Positions 52,936-62,926 of a DNA stretch of 64,000 bases are shown piece after piece. Made by a program: the position numbers and the translations under genes. The first letter of the stretch is position 1. Every line of letters begins with the position of its first letter. Source of the DNA: Aphrophora alni (Eukaryota; Arthropoda; Insecta; Hemiptera; Aphrophoridae); assembly GCA_963513935.1 (NCBI GenBank), contig OY740774.1, forward strand, positions 28,973,949-29,037,948. Direction: 5' to 3'. Under the pieces are notes generated by a model that worked only from the letters and a program-made list of their open reading frames with translations, made no database searches and was not told where the DNA came from.

Positions 52936-54926
52936 CAGTGGTCACCAATTAAGTTTCATGACGGTCCGTTTCAATGTCTTGCCGAGCTATGACGGTCCAT
53001 TCAGAGGAAACCACCGGGGGTACTCCCCCGAAATTTTTTGAAAAATTAACAGTTTAACTACATTAATTTTAATCATTATTCAAATATTTGGGGTAGTTAT
53101 TACTCTGTATCAATTTCGATATAATGTTCTTTAAATTTAATATTGAAGTTTGATATTATGCCATTGATCGATTAAAATAAAGGTCATTATTTAAATTGGA
53201 TTTGGCAATAAAAATTACTTTATTAAGTATGTTTACTTATAAAAAACCTATTCTCGAATTTAGTCCTTGACTATATCTCTTTTGTTATTGAAATACCAAG
53301 ATAAATTAAATTAAACGTTTTACTAGGTATAAAATAATTGGGTAACCGGTAAAATAATGCAACAATATTAAATCAATAGCCTACTTTTTATTGAGAGTTG
53401 TATAATAAGAAGTAAGGTACATATAAGTAACTCTAATAAAAAATCAAACTAGTTTTTAAAAGTTAAAAAATGAGTGGAAAAATGACATGTTAAAAAAATT
53501 AACATATGTAAAATAAAAAGAAAAATCACAAATAAGTAGTTGAAATTACAAATAAACTGATACAAAAGTTTACCGATCAGTGAGAAAAATGACAAGTTTT
53601 ATTTTTAACAATCATCTTAAAACTTGGAGTTTAGTTTGTGCAGCTGATTCTCATTAATGTGTCGAGATGGTCAATTGTGAGACGGGATCTATAACGATTT
53701 TTAATAAAAGTCATTCTTGAGAAAGCTGCTTCGCACACATATGTCGATCCAAACATAGTACACAGTTTGATGGCTAAAGTTTTCAATTCTGGATACTTTT
53801 TGTCACTGACATATTTGATCCAAAATTGGTCGCATTCAAGAGTGTCTGGAACTTTAGAAAAAAATGTCTTTTAGAACAAAATCATCCTGGTACTCGATAA
53901 GTTCCATCTGCAGGACAGCTTTGTTACTCTTGAAAATATCTGACGCTTCACTGGTCCACACACCATTAGGTTTAAGTAAAAAACTGTTGTTTAACAGTTA
54001 CGCAACATTTTCAATTTTGTTGAAATCTGTAAATCTTCTTTGAAATTATAATTTAAGTTTATTCACGAAATCAGTGAACTCGGTGATGTCAATGTCCTCA
54101 TTGCTCTCACAAACAGATTTAAGGAGTGGAAAGTGCAGCAGTGCTCCATTGATATCTTCAGTGAAAGGTCGATCTTTTTAGAAAAACCTCTTATTTCAGA
54201 GAAAAGTTCACATACAAGTTTCCCTTTCCCTTGCAGCTTGAGATTTAAGAAATTCATATGCCGAAATATGTCTGTTACAAAAGCTATGGAAGCCACGTTT
54301 TCTTTAGTGTCGAGGAAGCCTAAATGCTCCTTTGCTACTTTTTGATCACTACTTGAAAGAAATTCTTTAATGTCCTCCAATACTGCAAAAAATCGTTCTA
54401 ACACCATGCCTTTGCTTAGCCATCTGACGTTGATGTGGAGAAGCAAATCGTCAAACTGAGCATTGGTTTCTTCAAGAAATTATTTGAACTGGCGATGCTT
54501 GAGAGATGATTTCGCACGTAAAAAGTTGATTATTTTGATAACAGCTTGCATTATCCTCTGCAGATTTGGATTCAGAGTGAAACATAAGACAATTTGGTGA
54601 ATGATCAATGGTATGAAATTAAATTTACATTGCATTTAGGGTCACTGCTAATTCTCTGAACTAAGCCTTTTCTGCATCCTATCATTGCTGCTGCGCTGTC
54701 TGTGGTTACCGATATCACTTTTTTTCATATCTAATTTGGTTACACTGTTATTTATTGTTTCGATTGTTTAATAATTTGATTTCATTTAGAGTTTAGAGGG
54801 TTTCTTATGGGTTTTTTGTTTTAGGATTTATTTTATTTTTTTCGTTGATCGGTATGTCATCGCGGTCCGCACAAAACTAGCCGGCGGTCCGGATCCGGAC
54901 CGCGGTCCGCCATTTGGTGACCACTG
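52936..54926 (-). mobile_element. hAT-family DNA transposon, 1.99 kb, with exact 8-bp target duplication
   Basis: The element starts CAGTGGTCACCAA and ends TTTGGTGACCACTG, matching terminal inverted repeats of hAT type. It is flanked on both sides by atatatag (52928-52935 and 54927-54934), an exact 8-bp target-site duplication, the hAT hallmark. Inside, on the - strand, are pieces of a ZBED/GTF2IRD2-like hAT transposase. GC-rich tracts near both ends (around 52970-53030 and 54850-54915) are subterminal. It has landed inside one arm of a Penelope-like remnant. The element is too short for an intact transposase with a BED zinc finger, so it is probably an internally deleted or decayed copy. Confidence 0.93.
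53631..54716 (-). pseudogene. Decayed hAT transposase (ZBED5/GTF2IRD2-like group)
   Basis: Three conserved parts are visible on the - strand in the expected order. First (54659-54716) VTTDSAAAMIGCRKGLV, the TDGAAAM-type catalytic block. Second (54063-54446, an open stretch of 127 codons) a piece with HINVRWLSKGMVLERFF, typical of the central insertion region. Third (53631-53860) FGSTYVCEAAFSRMTFIKNR followed by YRSRLTIDHLDTLMRI, the C-terminal dimerisation (hATC) domain, ending in a stop codon at 53631. The parts are not in one frame and the N-terminal BED finger is missing, so the gene is broken. Confidence 0.85.
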
Positions 54927-55141
54927 ATATATAGAATTGGTTGCAAAATTCTATATAAACATAGGTCTGGAAAGCTTAATTTTCGTCTGTCGGCCATTTT
55001 ATGAAAATATAACATTGCGAAATAGAAATATTATGAGTTTAAATTTGTTATTCACATTGTTTATACTATTTTTAATCAGTATACCAAGATATAAAACTTC
55101 ACTATGCAAATATTCAAAATCACGACTGTTTATAATTTTTA

Positions 55142-55563
55142 ATGGGAAATATCTCGGGAACTGTAAATTTTATAAGAGACAAAATATTTATATTTTTTAA
55201 TGACAAATTAAATGGGTTTTTAAAATTTGTCTGTAACTTGAAAAATAACCAAGATATCATCAAAAAATCTAAAACGAAAAAATTGGTAATCCAATTGTCA
55301 TGTCATATATACAATTGGATGTAAAAATCAGTTTTTCGTTGACAAAGCATAAACGGGCAAGATTTAAGGAACATCTACCCTATAATAACGGCCACAACAT
55401 AACATCCAAATTTGCTGAAGTGGTTTTCAACATTAACCATTGTTATAATAACGTTGAAGAAATTTTGGAAATACTACATATCATATAAAAAGGAAAATAT
55501 ATGAAAATATTGGAAAAGTATGCCATATATAACCAATACAATAAAAATCCAGAATCTTTTTAA
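55142..55563 (+). pseudogene. GIY-YIG endonuclease end of a Penelope-like element
   Basis: The frame starting near 55300 reads RARFKEHLPYNNGHNITSKF, a CYNNVEEILEILHII stretch, a TAA at 55486-55488, and then KGKYMKILEKYAIYNQYNKN. The pattern RFKEH ... SxFAxH-like ... ILH-x-KGxxxxxLExxxIY is the C-terminal half of the GIY-YIG domain as found in Penelope-like elements. The GIY and YIG strands are not legible and the reverse transcriptase is absent. One stop interrupts the domain, so it is a relic. Confidence 0.75.
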
Positions 55564-55808
55564 ACAAAAAACTGAATTTTCATCCAATTCTATATACGAC
55601 ACAATAGAAGATAAGTAGGTTAAAAAGTGGAAATGGAACATTATTAAGTCAGCCTACTATAGTATTGGAATGGTATGATGTGGTCTTAACCCACAAGCAA
55701 AATAACATTATAATCTTTTACATGTACCATTTTAGTATACCAATAAATATTATAATTTTGTAATGTGTGTAAAGTGTAATGCGTCTATATAAAGTGTTCA
55801 AACTATGT

Positions 55809-55845
55809 CTGGAGATGTCTCATATTGAGGTGCAACAGCTGTAGT
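55809..55845 (+). ncRNA. Decayed hammerhead-like core, right arm of Penelope remnant
   Basis: This is the inverted partner of the core at 52657. It reads CTGGAGA instead of CUGANGA, has a good helix II (GTCTCA, loop TAT, TGAGGT), then GCAAC instead of GAAAC, and CAGCTGTAGTA. Two invariant positions are substituted, so it is predicted to be inactive. Confidence 0.45.
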
Positions 55846-56006
55846 AACAAAAAAAAACACAGAATTACTTTCAATAAAGAAAAACAAGGTACAATATGTT
55901 TAAATAGTAATTAATTAACATAATATTTTACCAAGCATAATATAGAATAACATTATAATTTGTAACAATTGTTCTGTTTAAATGTTTATAAAGAGTTTTT
56001 ATATGT

Positions 56007-56056
56007 GTGAATGACACATATCCACAAGCTAAAGCTTGTGGATATGTGTCATTCAC
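56007..56056. repeat. Perfect 24-bp inverted repeat with 2-base centre
   Basis: gtgaatgacacatatccaca-agct is followed by aa and then its exact reverse complement. It sits 191 bp upstream of the exon at 56248. Transcribed, it would make a very stable hairpin near a splice acceptor; its perfection suggests a recent origin or selection. Confidence 0.95.
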
Positions 56057-56247
56057 TGTCTTTTCTTCATGTATCCATTTTTTAGAATATGGTAATAATT
56101 TTTATAATTATCCGAGTTAAAAAAAAAAAAAATATATTGTCAACACAAAGAAAGAAAATTAATTTAATTTATAACTAATGTAATGAAATTCTAATTCAAC
56201 AGTTATGTAATATCAGTTGTTTTTTCATTGTTCGTTTCTCTTTAAAG

Positions 56248-56387
56248 ATGGAGACCCAAAATCAGAATTTGTAATGGGCGGAGATGCTGGGAGTGTGTTA
56301 CTGGCGAAACAATTAGACTGGGAATCACAACAGGAATATAATTTAACTATCAGCGTAACAGATGGTGTGAACACTGTGTTTACACAG
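56248..56387 (+). CDS. kug: Fat-like protocadherin, internal exon f (EC strands with LDWE)
   Basis: The exon has 140 bp; two bases complete the split Asp codon, then 46 codons; acceptor gtttctctttaaag, donor CAG|GTAAGT. It reads GDPKSEFVMGGDAGSVLLAK, QLDWESQQEYNLTISVTDG and VNTVFTQ. This is the second half of an EC repeat with the LDxE calcium motif (LDWE) and the conserved YNLTISVTDG strand; NLT is a sequon. From memory the matching FAT1 stretch is AKPLDAEQKSNYNLTVEATDG followed by TTTILTQ, so the alignment carries on without a gap from the exon before. It lies about 190 bp downstream of a perfect 24-bp palindrome and about 350 bp downstream of a Penelope-like remnant. Confidence 0.94.
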
Positions 56388-57635
56388 GTAAGTAGATTAC
56401 CTTTGTCATTTTAAAATATACAAGGTAGTTCACAACTAGAAATAAAATCCGTTCTAGGCTGGATGGTTACTGGCATGTTTGGTAAACACTCTTCAATTTA
56501 CCACTTTTCAAGAGCTGGCAATCATTACTACCAATTCATAAATTTATTAACTGAGTAATGAGAAGTTGTATATAGGCATGGAATGATAGCAGTTGGAAGG
56601 AATAAGCAACAGTTCAACATTGATTCTATTGATGTTTAGCTTTTTTCTTAACCCATTTTGAGATGATAATATTGGTTCTATTTTACTTCTAAAAAAACAA
56701 ATTAGTTGTCATCTCACTAAACATCGAGTCCAAGAGTTATTAGTAAAACATTAAAATGATAATTGGACACAAATTTGTGACTGGATATATACCAATTTTT
56801 GTGAAATGAGAAAGTTTGTGGTTTAATACTGTTTGTCAAATTATATCCAAAAGAAATTGTTATTCCCTTGTAATAAAAATAAATAAATCTAATCCTAGTT
56901 TATTTATTTTTCTTACTTTTAACCAATAACTACAAACTACTATGAGTAGACAATAATATATTTTAGGTCAGAGTTTAATTGGGCACATAGCCTATTATGT
57001 TTAGATTTTCTATGGATAGGAACCTCAGCTTTACCTTGGAAAGTGGACCTTGGTATTATTTAGTACCCTAATAGACAATAAAAACTAAAGTTCTAAAATA
57101 TTTCTGAACACTGTTCACTTACTCAATCAGTGGATATTATAAAAAGAAGACTAAATTGTTGCAATTTGGTTGCAGAAAGTGCTTTAATGTGTGTTTTTCT
57201 ATTTGTATACTTCTAGGTATACCAAGGACCTCTTTTCAAGATAAATCTATGTCTCCTAGAAACAGGCTTATGTCTTTTGTACGGCTGTGTGAGACAGCTA
57301 TCACAGTGTTTGTACACTGTTTAATTTATTTACAAATAATATACATTTATGTATAGCACCAGTTGTGATACTTCCATATATAGAATCTTAGATCGTTCTA
57401 CACTTTATAAAATAAACTAATTATTTTAAAAGGATACAGTATAAATTTATATAAAAATTAAATTGAGGATCTATGCATTTGTTAACATGTTCACTGCTAA
57501 CTCGATAGCAATCGTTTGTATAATGCTAAAGTAAGCCTGCTGTCTGCTCTGACCATATCAGGGTTCACTGTGAGCCTACTTCACTTTCAGAGCTTTTATC
57601 TGTTGAGTATTCTTCTGAAGACAACATCACTAATA

Positions 57636-57734
57636 TTACAGTTTTCTTTCATTGTAAATCACAATCACAATTAACAGCACCACAATCACAGGAACAGCAC
57701 ACAATAGAACTAAACTAAGCACAACCATATCAGA
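57636..57734 (-). CDS. Candidate single-pass membrane micropeptide (33 codons)
   Basis: On the - strand an ATG in a reasonable context (A at -3) opens MSDMVVLSLVLLCAVPVIVV, continues LLIVIVIYNERKL, and stops. The peptide is one hydrophobic helix of about 24 residues with a charged end. The same frame is open upstream to an ATG at 57851, giving 71 codons. It lies in an island (about 57480-58070) that is less AT-rich than the rest of the intron. The ATTGTG-like repetition of the DNA could give a hydrophobic ORF by chance, and I recognise no family, so this is a weak candidate. Confidence 0.2.
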   Translation of the reverse strand, partial: SDMVVLSLVLLCAVPVIVVLLIVIVIYNERKL

Positions 57735-59399
57735 CATGCTAACAACACGAAGTCCACCTATTACTAGAGTTAAATTCAAACTGAACAATAGAGATGAATA
57801 TGGGACAGCTACTTGGAAACGAGTAGTGAGTGTGTGTACTCTACTCCGCAATGAAGATGATAAAGAGTATCGTTGTTATTGTTTAAGTAAAGTCCAACAT
57901 GTAATCATGTACAATGTGGAAAGGCGTCTACACTGAATCCTACGGCATATGTCTACTTTATGCACAACAATTCTTATAGATAAGATATAGTGATAAGATA
58001 TCGATGATGTTGTTTTCCATCCTCTTATCAAACTCTCAGTACAGTATAGAGTGGCCACACATGCCATTGGTAAAATTTAATTCATTATTTTATAGCCTAG
58101 CCAAACATTTACACATATTTTAATATTGTTTGTTACAGTTAATTATAATTACTAATATAATAAAATAAAATAACTAAATTACAGGTATGACATAAATATA
58201 AATTTTGTTACTAATTATTATTATCTGACTAGTAAGTAAATACCCAATATTTAGACGTATTATAATATGTTATACTAATTATTAATTTTAGTTGTTTTTT
58301 TTCTTTCAAAAATACAGTACCAACATCCTACACTCTTTAAATTACAAGTTGGCTTTCTGTAGCACTTACTTCCTATTCAAAATTTGTAATGAAACTTTTA
58401 CTTTCAATAATTATATCGTTATATTTCAGCTTCTTTATAAATAATTTAAAGTAGGTAAAAATATACATTTTATGAGAACAATTTTTATTTCCTTAATATA
58501 TCATTGTAGTAATTCATCAGTATAACTTGGTTTTTCTATAATAAGTGTATAACTATTTCAGCCAACAATAAATTTCACCACCTGAAAGGCTACATGAAGC
58601 ATTGAGATGACTTTGAATGTAAAATTCTTTTAATCTCAGATTTAAAGTTGAAATTGTAACTTTTTATTTCAAAGTAAATGGTTATGGGGATAAAAAGCTT
58701 AATTTACGCTGAAAAGCAGTTATTTAATTTGTTCTCAAAAGGATTTGTAGAATAAATGAGGAAAAGTTTTGTAAAGTTAAATTGAATGAGATTATTTCGA
58801 ATTAAATGACAGAACTGAATTGCTAATGTTACTGCTATACAGATAAATGTAATGTTTTGTTTTGGAATTTTGAATGCAATAACTAATGTACTGTTTTTTA
58901 AGTGAAAATAGATCATTAGGAAATCATTTATATTTCTGTATTCATCGCATGTATTGGATACATAATCAAATCTTTTAAACCCACAATTCAACATTCACAA
59001 TATTGTTTCAAGTAACATCATTATACTTTCAAATTTTTTAGAAGATGATGATAAAGTGTTTTGATACATTATGTGTAGATTTAAACAGTTGGAATGATGG
59101 GTGTGGGATTTTTGTTACACATTAATTCCGCTTGACTCTCAATTTTAAAGTTTTTTGAATCATTCTGATAATTTCCGATTAAATTTTAACTGTGAAACTG
59201 CAAAACCCAAAATAGCTGATTCATTACTATATTCTGAAATTGCAATGCCTAAAGGAAGTACCTTAGTAGGTGTTTTGAAAAATAAATTTTCAAAGCACTT
59301 GTGTAATCAAATCATGTGGAAAGTAAAATCATTCGATAGGTACACATACAAATTATAAAATATGTGTAGTGTAAATCATAAAGGGTGGCTGTTGTTGAT

Positions 59400-59490
59400 A
59401 TAATTTATTGAGACATTTGCCATTATTTGTGTATATAAAAACAATATATTGGGAATGGATCAACTTTTTTAGATAAGTGGAGAGAGTAGT
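59400..59490 (+). repeat. Degraded fragment of the 658-1430 element family
   Basis: gagacatttgccattatttg, then attgggaatggatcaac and gataagtg, follow the order of the arm at 670-775. Only one arm can be recognised. Confidence 0.45.
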
Positions 59491-60349
59491 TGTTTGTTCT
59501 AGTAGAAGTTATCCATTGTACTAATAAATAAGATAACTATTTATTAGGTATGTGGGCTGCTAGGAATGGTCTTTATCACAATATTTATAAAAAAAATATT
59601 AGATTTATAATTAAGTAGTAACTCTTATTTCCATAATTTGTAAGATATGTTAACAATTTAAATGGTTTTAAATTGTACGGTTGAATTATTATATTTAAAT
59701 ATAAAACCATGGGTGCATTATCGAATATGAGAGTAAAGACGTCTTCCAATTTGTAGCACATTTTCCCATATTAAATCATATTCAGAAACAATGGTTCAGA
59801 AAAATTACTTTATCTGGTCATTATCTAAATGGGAGACATTGGATATCCCTAGCAAAATATGTTCAACAGGCTTGGCAATATAGGTGCTAATAAATAAAAA
59901 AGATTCATTAATAGAATAAAAGGATTGAGAAAAACCTAAAAAGATAAGTAATGAAGTGTGTAAAACGTATGTGAGTGTGTTATTGTAGTTAATCAATAAT
60001 CATATAAACGTAGTTTTAAATTTAATTAATTGGGTGTTATATTAAATATACATTTACCTAATTTAAAATACGAGTTTGTAGAGTTTTAAGTATAAAAACT
60101 AACCTGGCAGATGGTCTTTATAAACCATTGCTAATACAATGTAAGCAAATAATTTTGACTTATGCTAAGTTGGATATGCATTTTTACTTTTTATTTTATA
60201 GAAGTAAATCAATGATAGCATAATCAAGTTCAATAAAGTTCAATTAAGCGATATCCTTAATGAATAGCTCAAATAATAAGCTTGGAAAAAAATCTGGTGC
60301 TGTTCCGTATTGTAAGTAGGGTAACACGGTACTTTATTTTAAAGTCCTA

Positions 60350-60690
60350 TTTCAAAACGTTTTGGTACACCCCGTACATACGGTTAAAGATAATTAAATT
60401 TTGTTTGCACCAAAATATACAGGGTAATTAAACCTTTAAATTGATGTATCACACAACCCATGTTTACATTTGAAAATTCCTCAAAAAGCACCCCTACCCC
60501 CAAATTGGACCCTTTTGGGGCATTTTTCAAAATTGAAAATAATTTTATTGGATTCTGTGAGGCCAAATTAGGGGGAAATGAAAAAGAAAAAGTGTTAAAG
60601 TAAGTTAGTAAGACAGCTATAAATACTGAACGGGTGGTCTGCCTCACCCTCTATATGGGAATTGAACCCAGGATTTTTGGCTCGTGTATT
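60350..60690 (-). repeat. Probable interspersed element with B-box-like motif
   Basis: The sequence is locally GC-richer than the intron. On the - strand it has ctgggttcaattcccatata, which resembles the RNA polymerase III B box (GGTTCRANNCC), near one end, and ggggtgtaccaaaacg, a common insect repeat end, near the other. No A box was convincing, so a tRNA-derived SINE is only a suggestion. Confidence 0.35.
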
Positions 60691-60944
60691 TTCACTTGGA
60701 ATAATTATTTAATTAATACTACTAGTTTGATAAAAAAAAAAAAAAAAAATGAATATGTGTTTAAATCAATAAATTAATAACTTAAAACAGGAACTCGAAG
60801 CTAAAACTAAACCTAAGAGCGGGTGAAAATAAATAAAACTGTATACAAATAAGATCAGGAAAAACCAGAAGTCATCATAACTGCATACTAACACAGAAAA
60901 TATCAAGCACCAAGTTACTTTAGATCTGGTTCTGTAGATTTCAT

Positions 60945-60948
60945 ATTT

Positions 60949-61004
<56 letters not shown>
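60945..61004. repeat. TAT/TA microsatellite
   Basis: Several ATT units followed by about 21 TA units, directly abutting the candidate LTR at 61006. Confidence 0.95.
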
Positions 61005-61005
<1 letters not shown>

Positions 61006-61880
61006 TGTAACGAAATAGAGGGCTCCCAAAAGGCCAGTGCTTGGCAGGCCATAAATTGTAAAGAGTTGAAAGGGTTGACAGCTAGAAAAACTATTCTAAC
61101 ATCAGTCACGGATCTCAAGGAGTTAAATAAACCATTCCAAAAGTCAATGCCTTCAACCGAAAATGTTTGAATTGGACCAATGAAAGAAATTGCATCAGTC
61201 CTGAAATAACGTAAAAGATTTAAAATAAGCCAATGAAGGAAAAGGATCGGAAGAAAGCGTTTGAAAACAGATATTATAAATAGGGGTGGAAGAGAAGCGC
61301 ACGAGGTTCTTTTTGGTTGTTAACTGATTGAAGGAGGGAGTTCCGGAGCAAGTGTTTCTTTAGTAGAAAAGAAGATCGTTGTGAAAGATTTAGCCAAGAT
61401 CAACTGTCAAAATTAAATAGTATCTGCGTCGTTTTTTTGTATAAGTATTTAATAATAATCTCCGAAGAATAGTTTAAAGATAATCATCGTTTATAAGTTT
61501 AAAAGAGTCGTCGTCATAAAAGTGTGTGAGAAATTAGCATCGTTATAAATGTGTTTGAACAGGAATATTAATACAATAAATTAAAAGTAATCGTCGTCAC
61601 AAAGGTGTGTGAGAATACAAGTGTAAGAAGAAAAGAAGATTCGTCGAAAGGATTAAGGCAAATCGATCCATCTACTGGCAGTCTACACGGGAACCACGTG
61701 CAAGGAACCAGGAACATCGGAACTGTGATAAAACTTCCAAGCCGATAAGTACAAATTAATGGACAATCTCAATTAAATAAACTACCACCAAATTCTATTT
61801 TATATGTAAATTATAGTCACCAAAGAACCTAACGAACCCGTAAAGAGAAAATAAATAAAATTATTAAATAATACATTTCA
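61006..61880 (+). mobile_element. Candidate LTR (solo or truncated LTR retrotransposon)
   Basis: An 875-bp stretch begins TGTAACGAAATAG and ends AATACATTTCA, so it has TG...CA ends. It holds a TATA-like promoter (tattataaataggggtgg near 61271) followed by a GC-richer region, an internal duplicated gtcgtcgtc...aaggtgtgtgagaa-type block (about 61507 and 61592), and an AATAAA-rich end. The composition is unlike the intron around it. No target duplication or second LTR is visible and the sequence after it is not a clear primer-binding site. The call rests on layout only. Confidence 0.4.
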
Positions 61881-62516
61881 GTTAGCTGGAGCATTTTTAT
61901 AAAAATAATTAAAAGTAAAAAAATTTGAAAGTAAAAATTATGATGCACTCTTATTTCTTTATTTTAGGTTAAGACATTGTAGAATCAGTAATTTATATTT
62001 AACAATGTACTTAGAATAAGTAATAGGTTTAGACGTTTAATTGTATAAGTATTAAGTGCATCAGATTTGGACAATAATTGATTTTTTTTGTAAATGATTT
62101 TAAACTTAATGTTATAAATAATTAAAGAAAGTTAAATTCTAGAAGTGAAGAAGTGGTATTTGTTATAATACATACAAATGATGTCAAATGTCTAAATAAA
62201 CTATACCCTATCTATAATTCAAATAATCTATCATTATTCAATAATTTTAAAACCAGAATGGATCTGTGGTTAGGTTTGATTTTCTCTGTCAACTAAATAA
62301 GCAAGCTGTTGTCAGCTGACATCTGATGTAACTGTAATGTATGCACATTTTTTAAAAAAATCGTCTTCTCATGTTATTTTTAATAATTGTGGAGTATGTT
62401 TCTTTTTCATATTTAGAACACTAGTAACAAATACTGTGAATGTTTCTCTTTCATTATAAGCAAATTTTAATTAAATTAATTAAAAAATAAGTTTGTTAAT
62501 TATGAAAAGTAAAACA

Positions 62517-62640
62517 AGCCGATATATCAGCTTGTGGCTGTTTTTGCATAGTATTTCCTGAGCCAATATATCGGCTTTTGGCCATTATCAGAGTTATTTT
62601 CATAAGCCGATATATCAGCTACGTGGCCGTAAAAGGGTTA
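62517..62640. repeat. Cluster of three palindromic AGCCGATATATCGGCT-like motifs
   Basis: agccgatatatcagct (62518), agccaatatatcggct (62562) and agccgatatatcagct (62603) are variants of one 16-bp palindrome, each followed by a tggcc/tggct block. The cluster ends 45 bp before the exon at 62685. Confidence 0.8.
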
Positions 62641-62684
62641 AAGATGATACAGTTAAATTATATTAAAATATTATTTGTTTTCAG

Positions 62685-62926
62685 CTATTTGTAAGTGTGA
62701 TTGACATCAATGAACATCGTCCATGGTTTTCTCAATCTGTTTACACTGTAAACATCTCTGAGAGTGTAGCCGTACTAACAGAACTGACAAGACTCAATGC
62801 TACCGACATCGATCAAGACAACAAAGTTGTTTACAGCTTGCATTGTGCACAGAATCCAGCAAGTATAAACTTATTTAAAGTGGATTACCAGTCTGGAGCT
62901 GTTGTTCTTACACAGCCTTTAGATAG
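62685..62926 (+). CDS. kug: Fat-like protocadherin, internal exon g (DINEH linker and most of an EC repeat)
   Basis: The exon has 242 bp, start phase 0, two bases of a split codon at the end; acceptor tttgttttcag, donor GATAG|GTTTGT. It opens LFVSVIDINEHRPWFSQSVY, in which DINEHRPWF stands in for the DxNDNxPxF linker, then TVNISESVAVLTELTRLNAT, DIDQDNKVVYSLHCAQNPAS, INLFKVDYQSGAVVLT and QPLD. DIDQD supplies a calcium site; NIS and NAT are sequons. FAT1 has DTNDHRPQF at this linker and a closely similar YTLQSSRDP / KKFRLDPATG region as I recall it. The split codon at the end (AG plus one base) would be Arg or Ser. The donor is weaker than most others in the gene. If it is not used, translation would run on into TAA after about 12 more residues. 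Confidence 0.94.

Larger units (their letters stand above)
52614..55899 (+). mobile_element. Penelope-like retroelement remnant with inverted arms
   Basis: A left arm (52614-52935, continuing after the hAT insertion to about 54960) is repeated in inverted orientation at about 55550-55899; the two can be followed base by base with scattered differences. Between them lies coding debris of a GIY-YIG endonuclease on the + strand, the C-terminal domain that marks Penelope-like elements. Each arm contains a hammerhead-ribozyme-like core oriented outward (52657-52696 on -, 55809-55845 on +). Hammerhead motifs in Penelope-like elements are known. The arms fit the pLTR-type terminal repeats of this class in inverted arrangement. 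Confidence 0.78.
49327..56247 (+). other. 6.9-kb intron between exons e and f
   Basis: The first 3.3 kb (49330-52600) is AT-rich and shows nothing recognisable. It is followed by the Penelope-like remnant with a nested hAT element (52614-55899) and a perfect short palindrome (56007-56056). The split Asp codon across this intron is consistent with the family alignment. Confidence 0.85.
56388..62684 (+). other. 6.3-kb intron between exons f and g
   Basis: It holds a less AT-rich island with a - strand hydrophobic small ORF (57480-58070), a decayed inverted-repeat fragment (59400-59490), a repeat with a B-box-like motif (60350-60690), TAT/TA microsatellites (60945-61004), a candidate LTR (61006-61880) and a palindromic repeat cluster (62517-62640). 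Stretches 56400-57470, 58080-59390, 59500-60340 and 61890-62510 show nothing I recognise. Confidence 0.85.

Noticed and set aside
58704..58994. A 96-codon - strand ORF
   Set aside because: AT-rich composition typical of chance ORFs, no domain, no signal, nothing similar nearby.
13077..62926. Assignment to Fat (ft/FAT4) or another protocadherin instead of the FAT1/2/3 type
   Set aside because: Every exon aligns in order with one FAT1 stretch as I recall it, including the EPLFR loop, the missing LDRE and the missing DxNDN linker. A protein search of the joined exons would settle it; a best match to ft or FAT4 would overturn the call.
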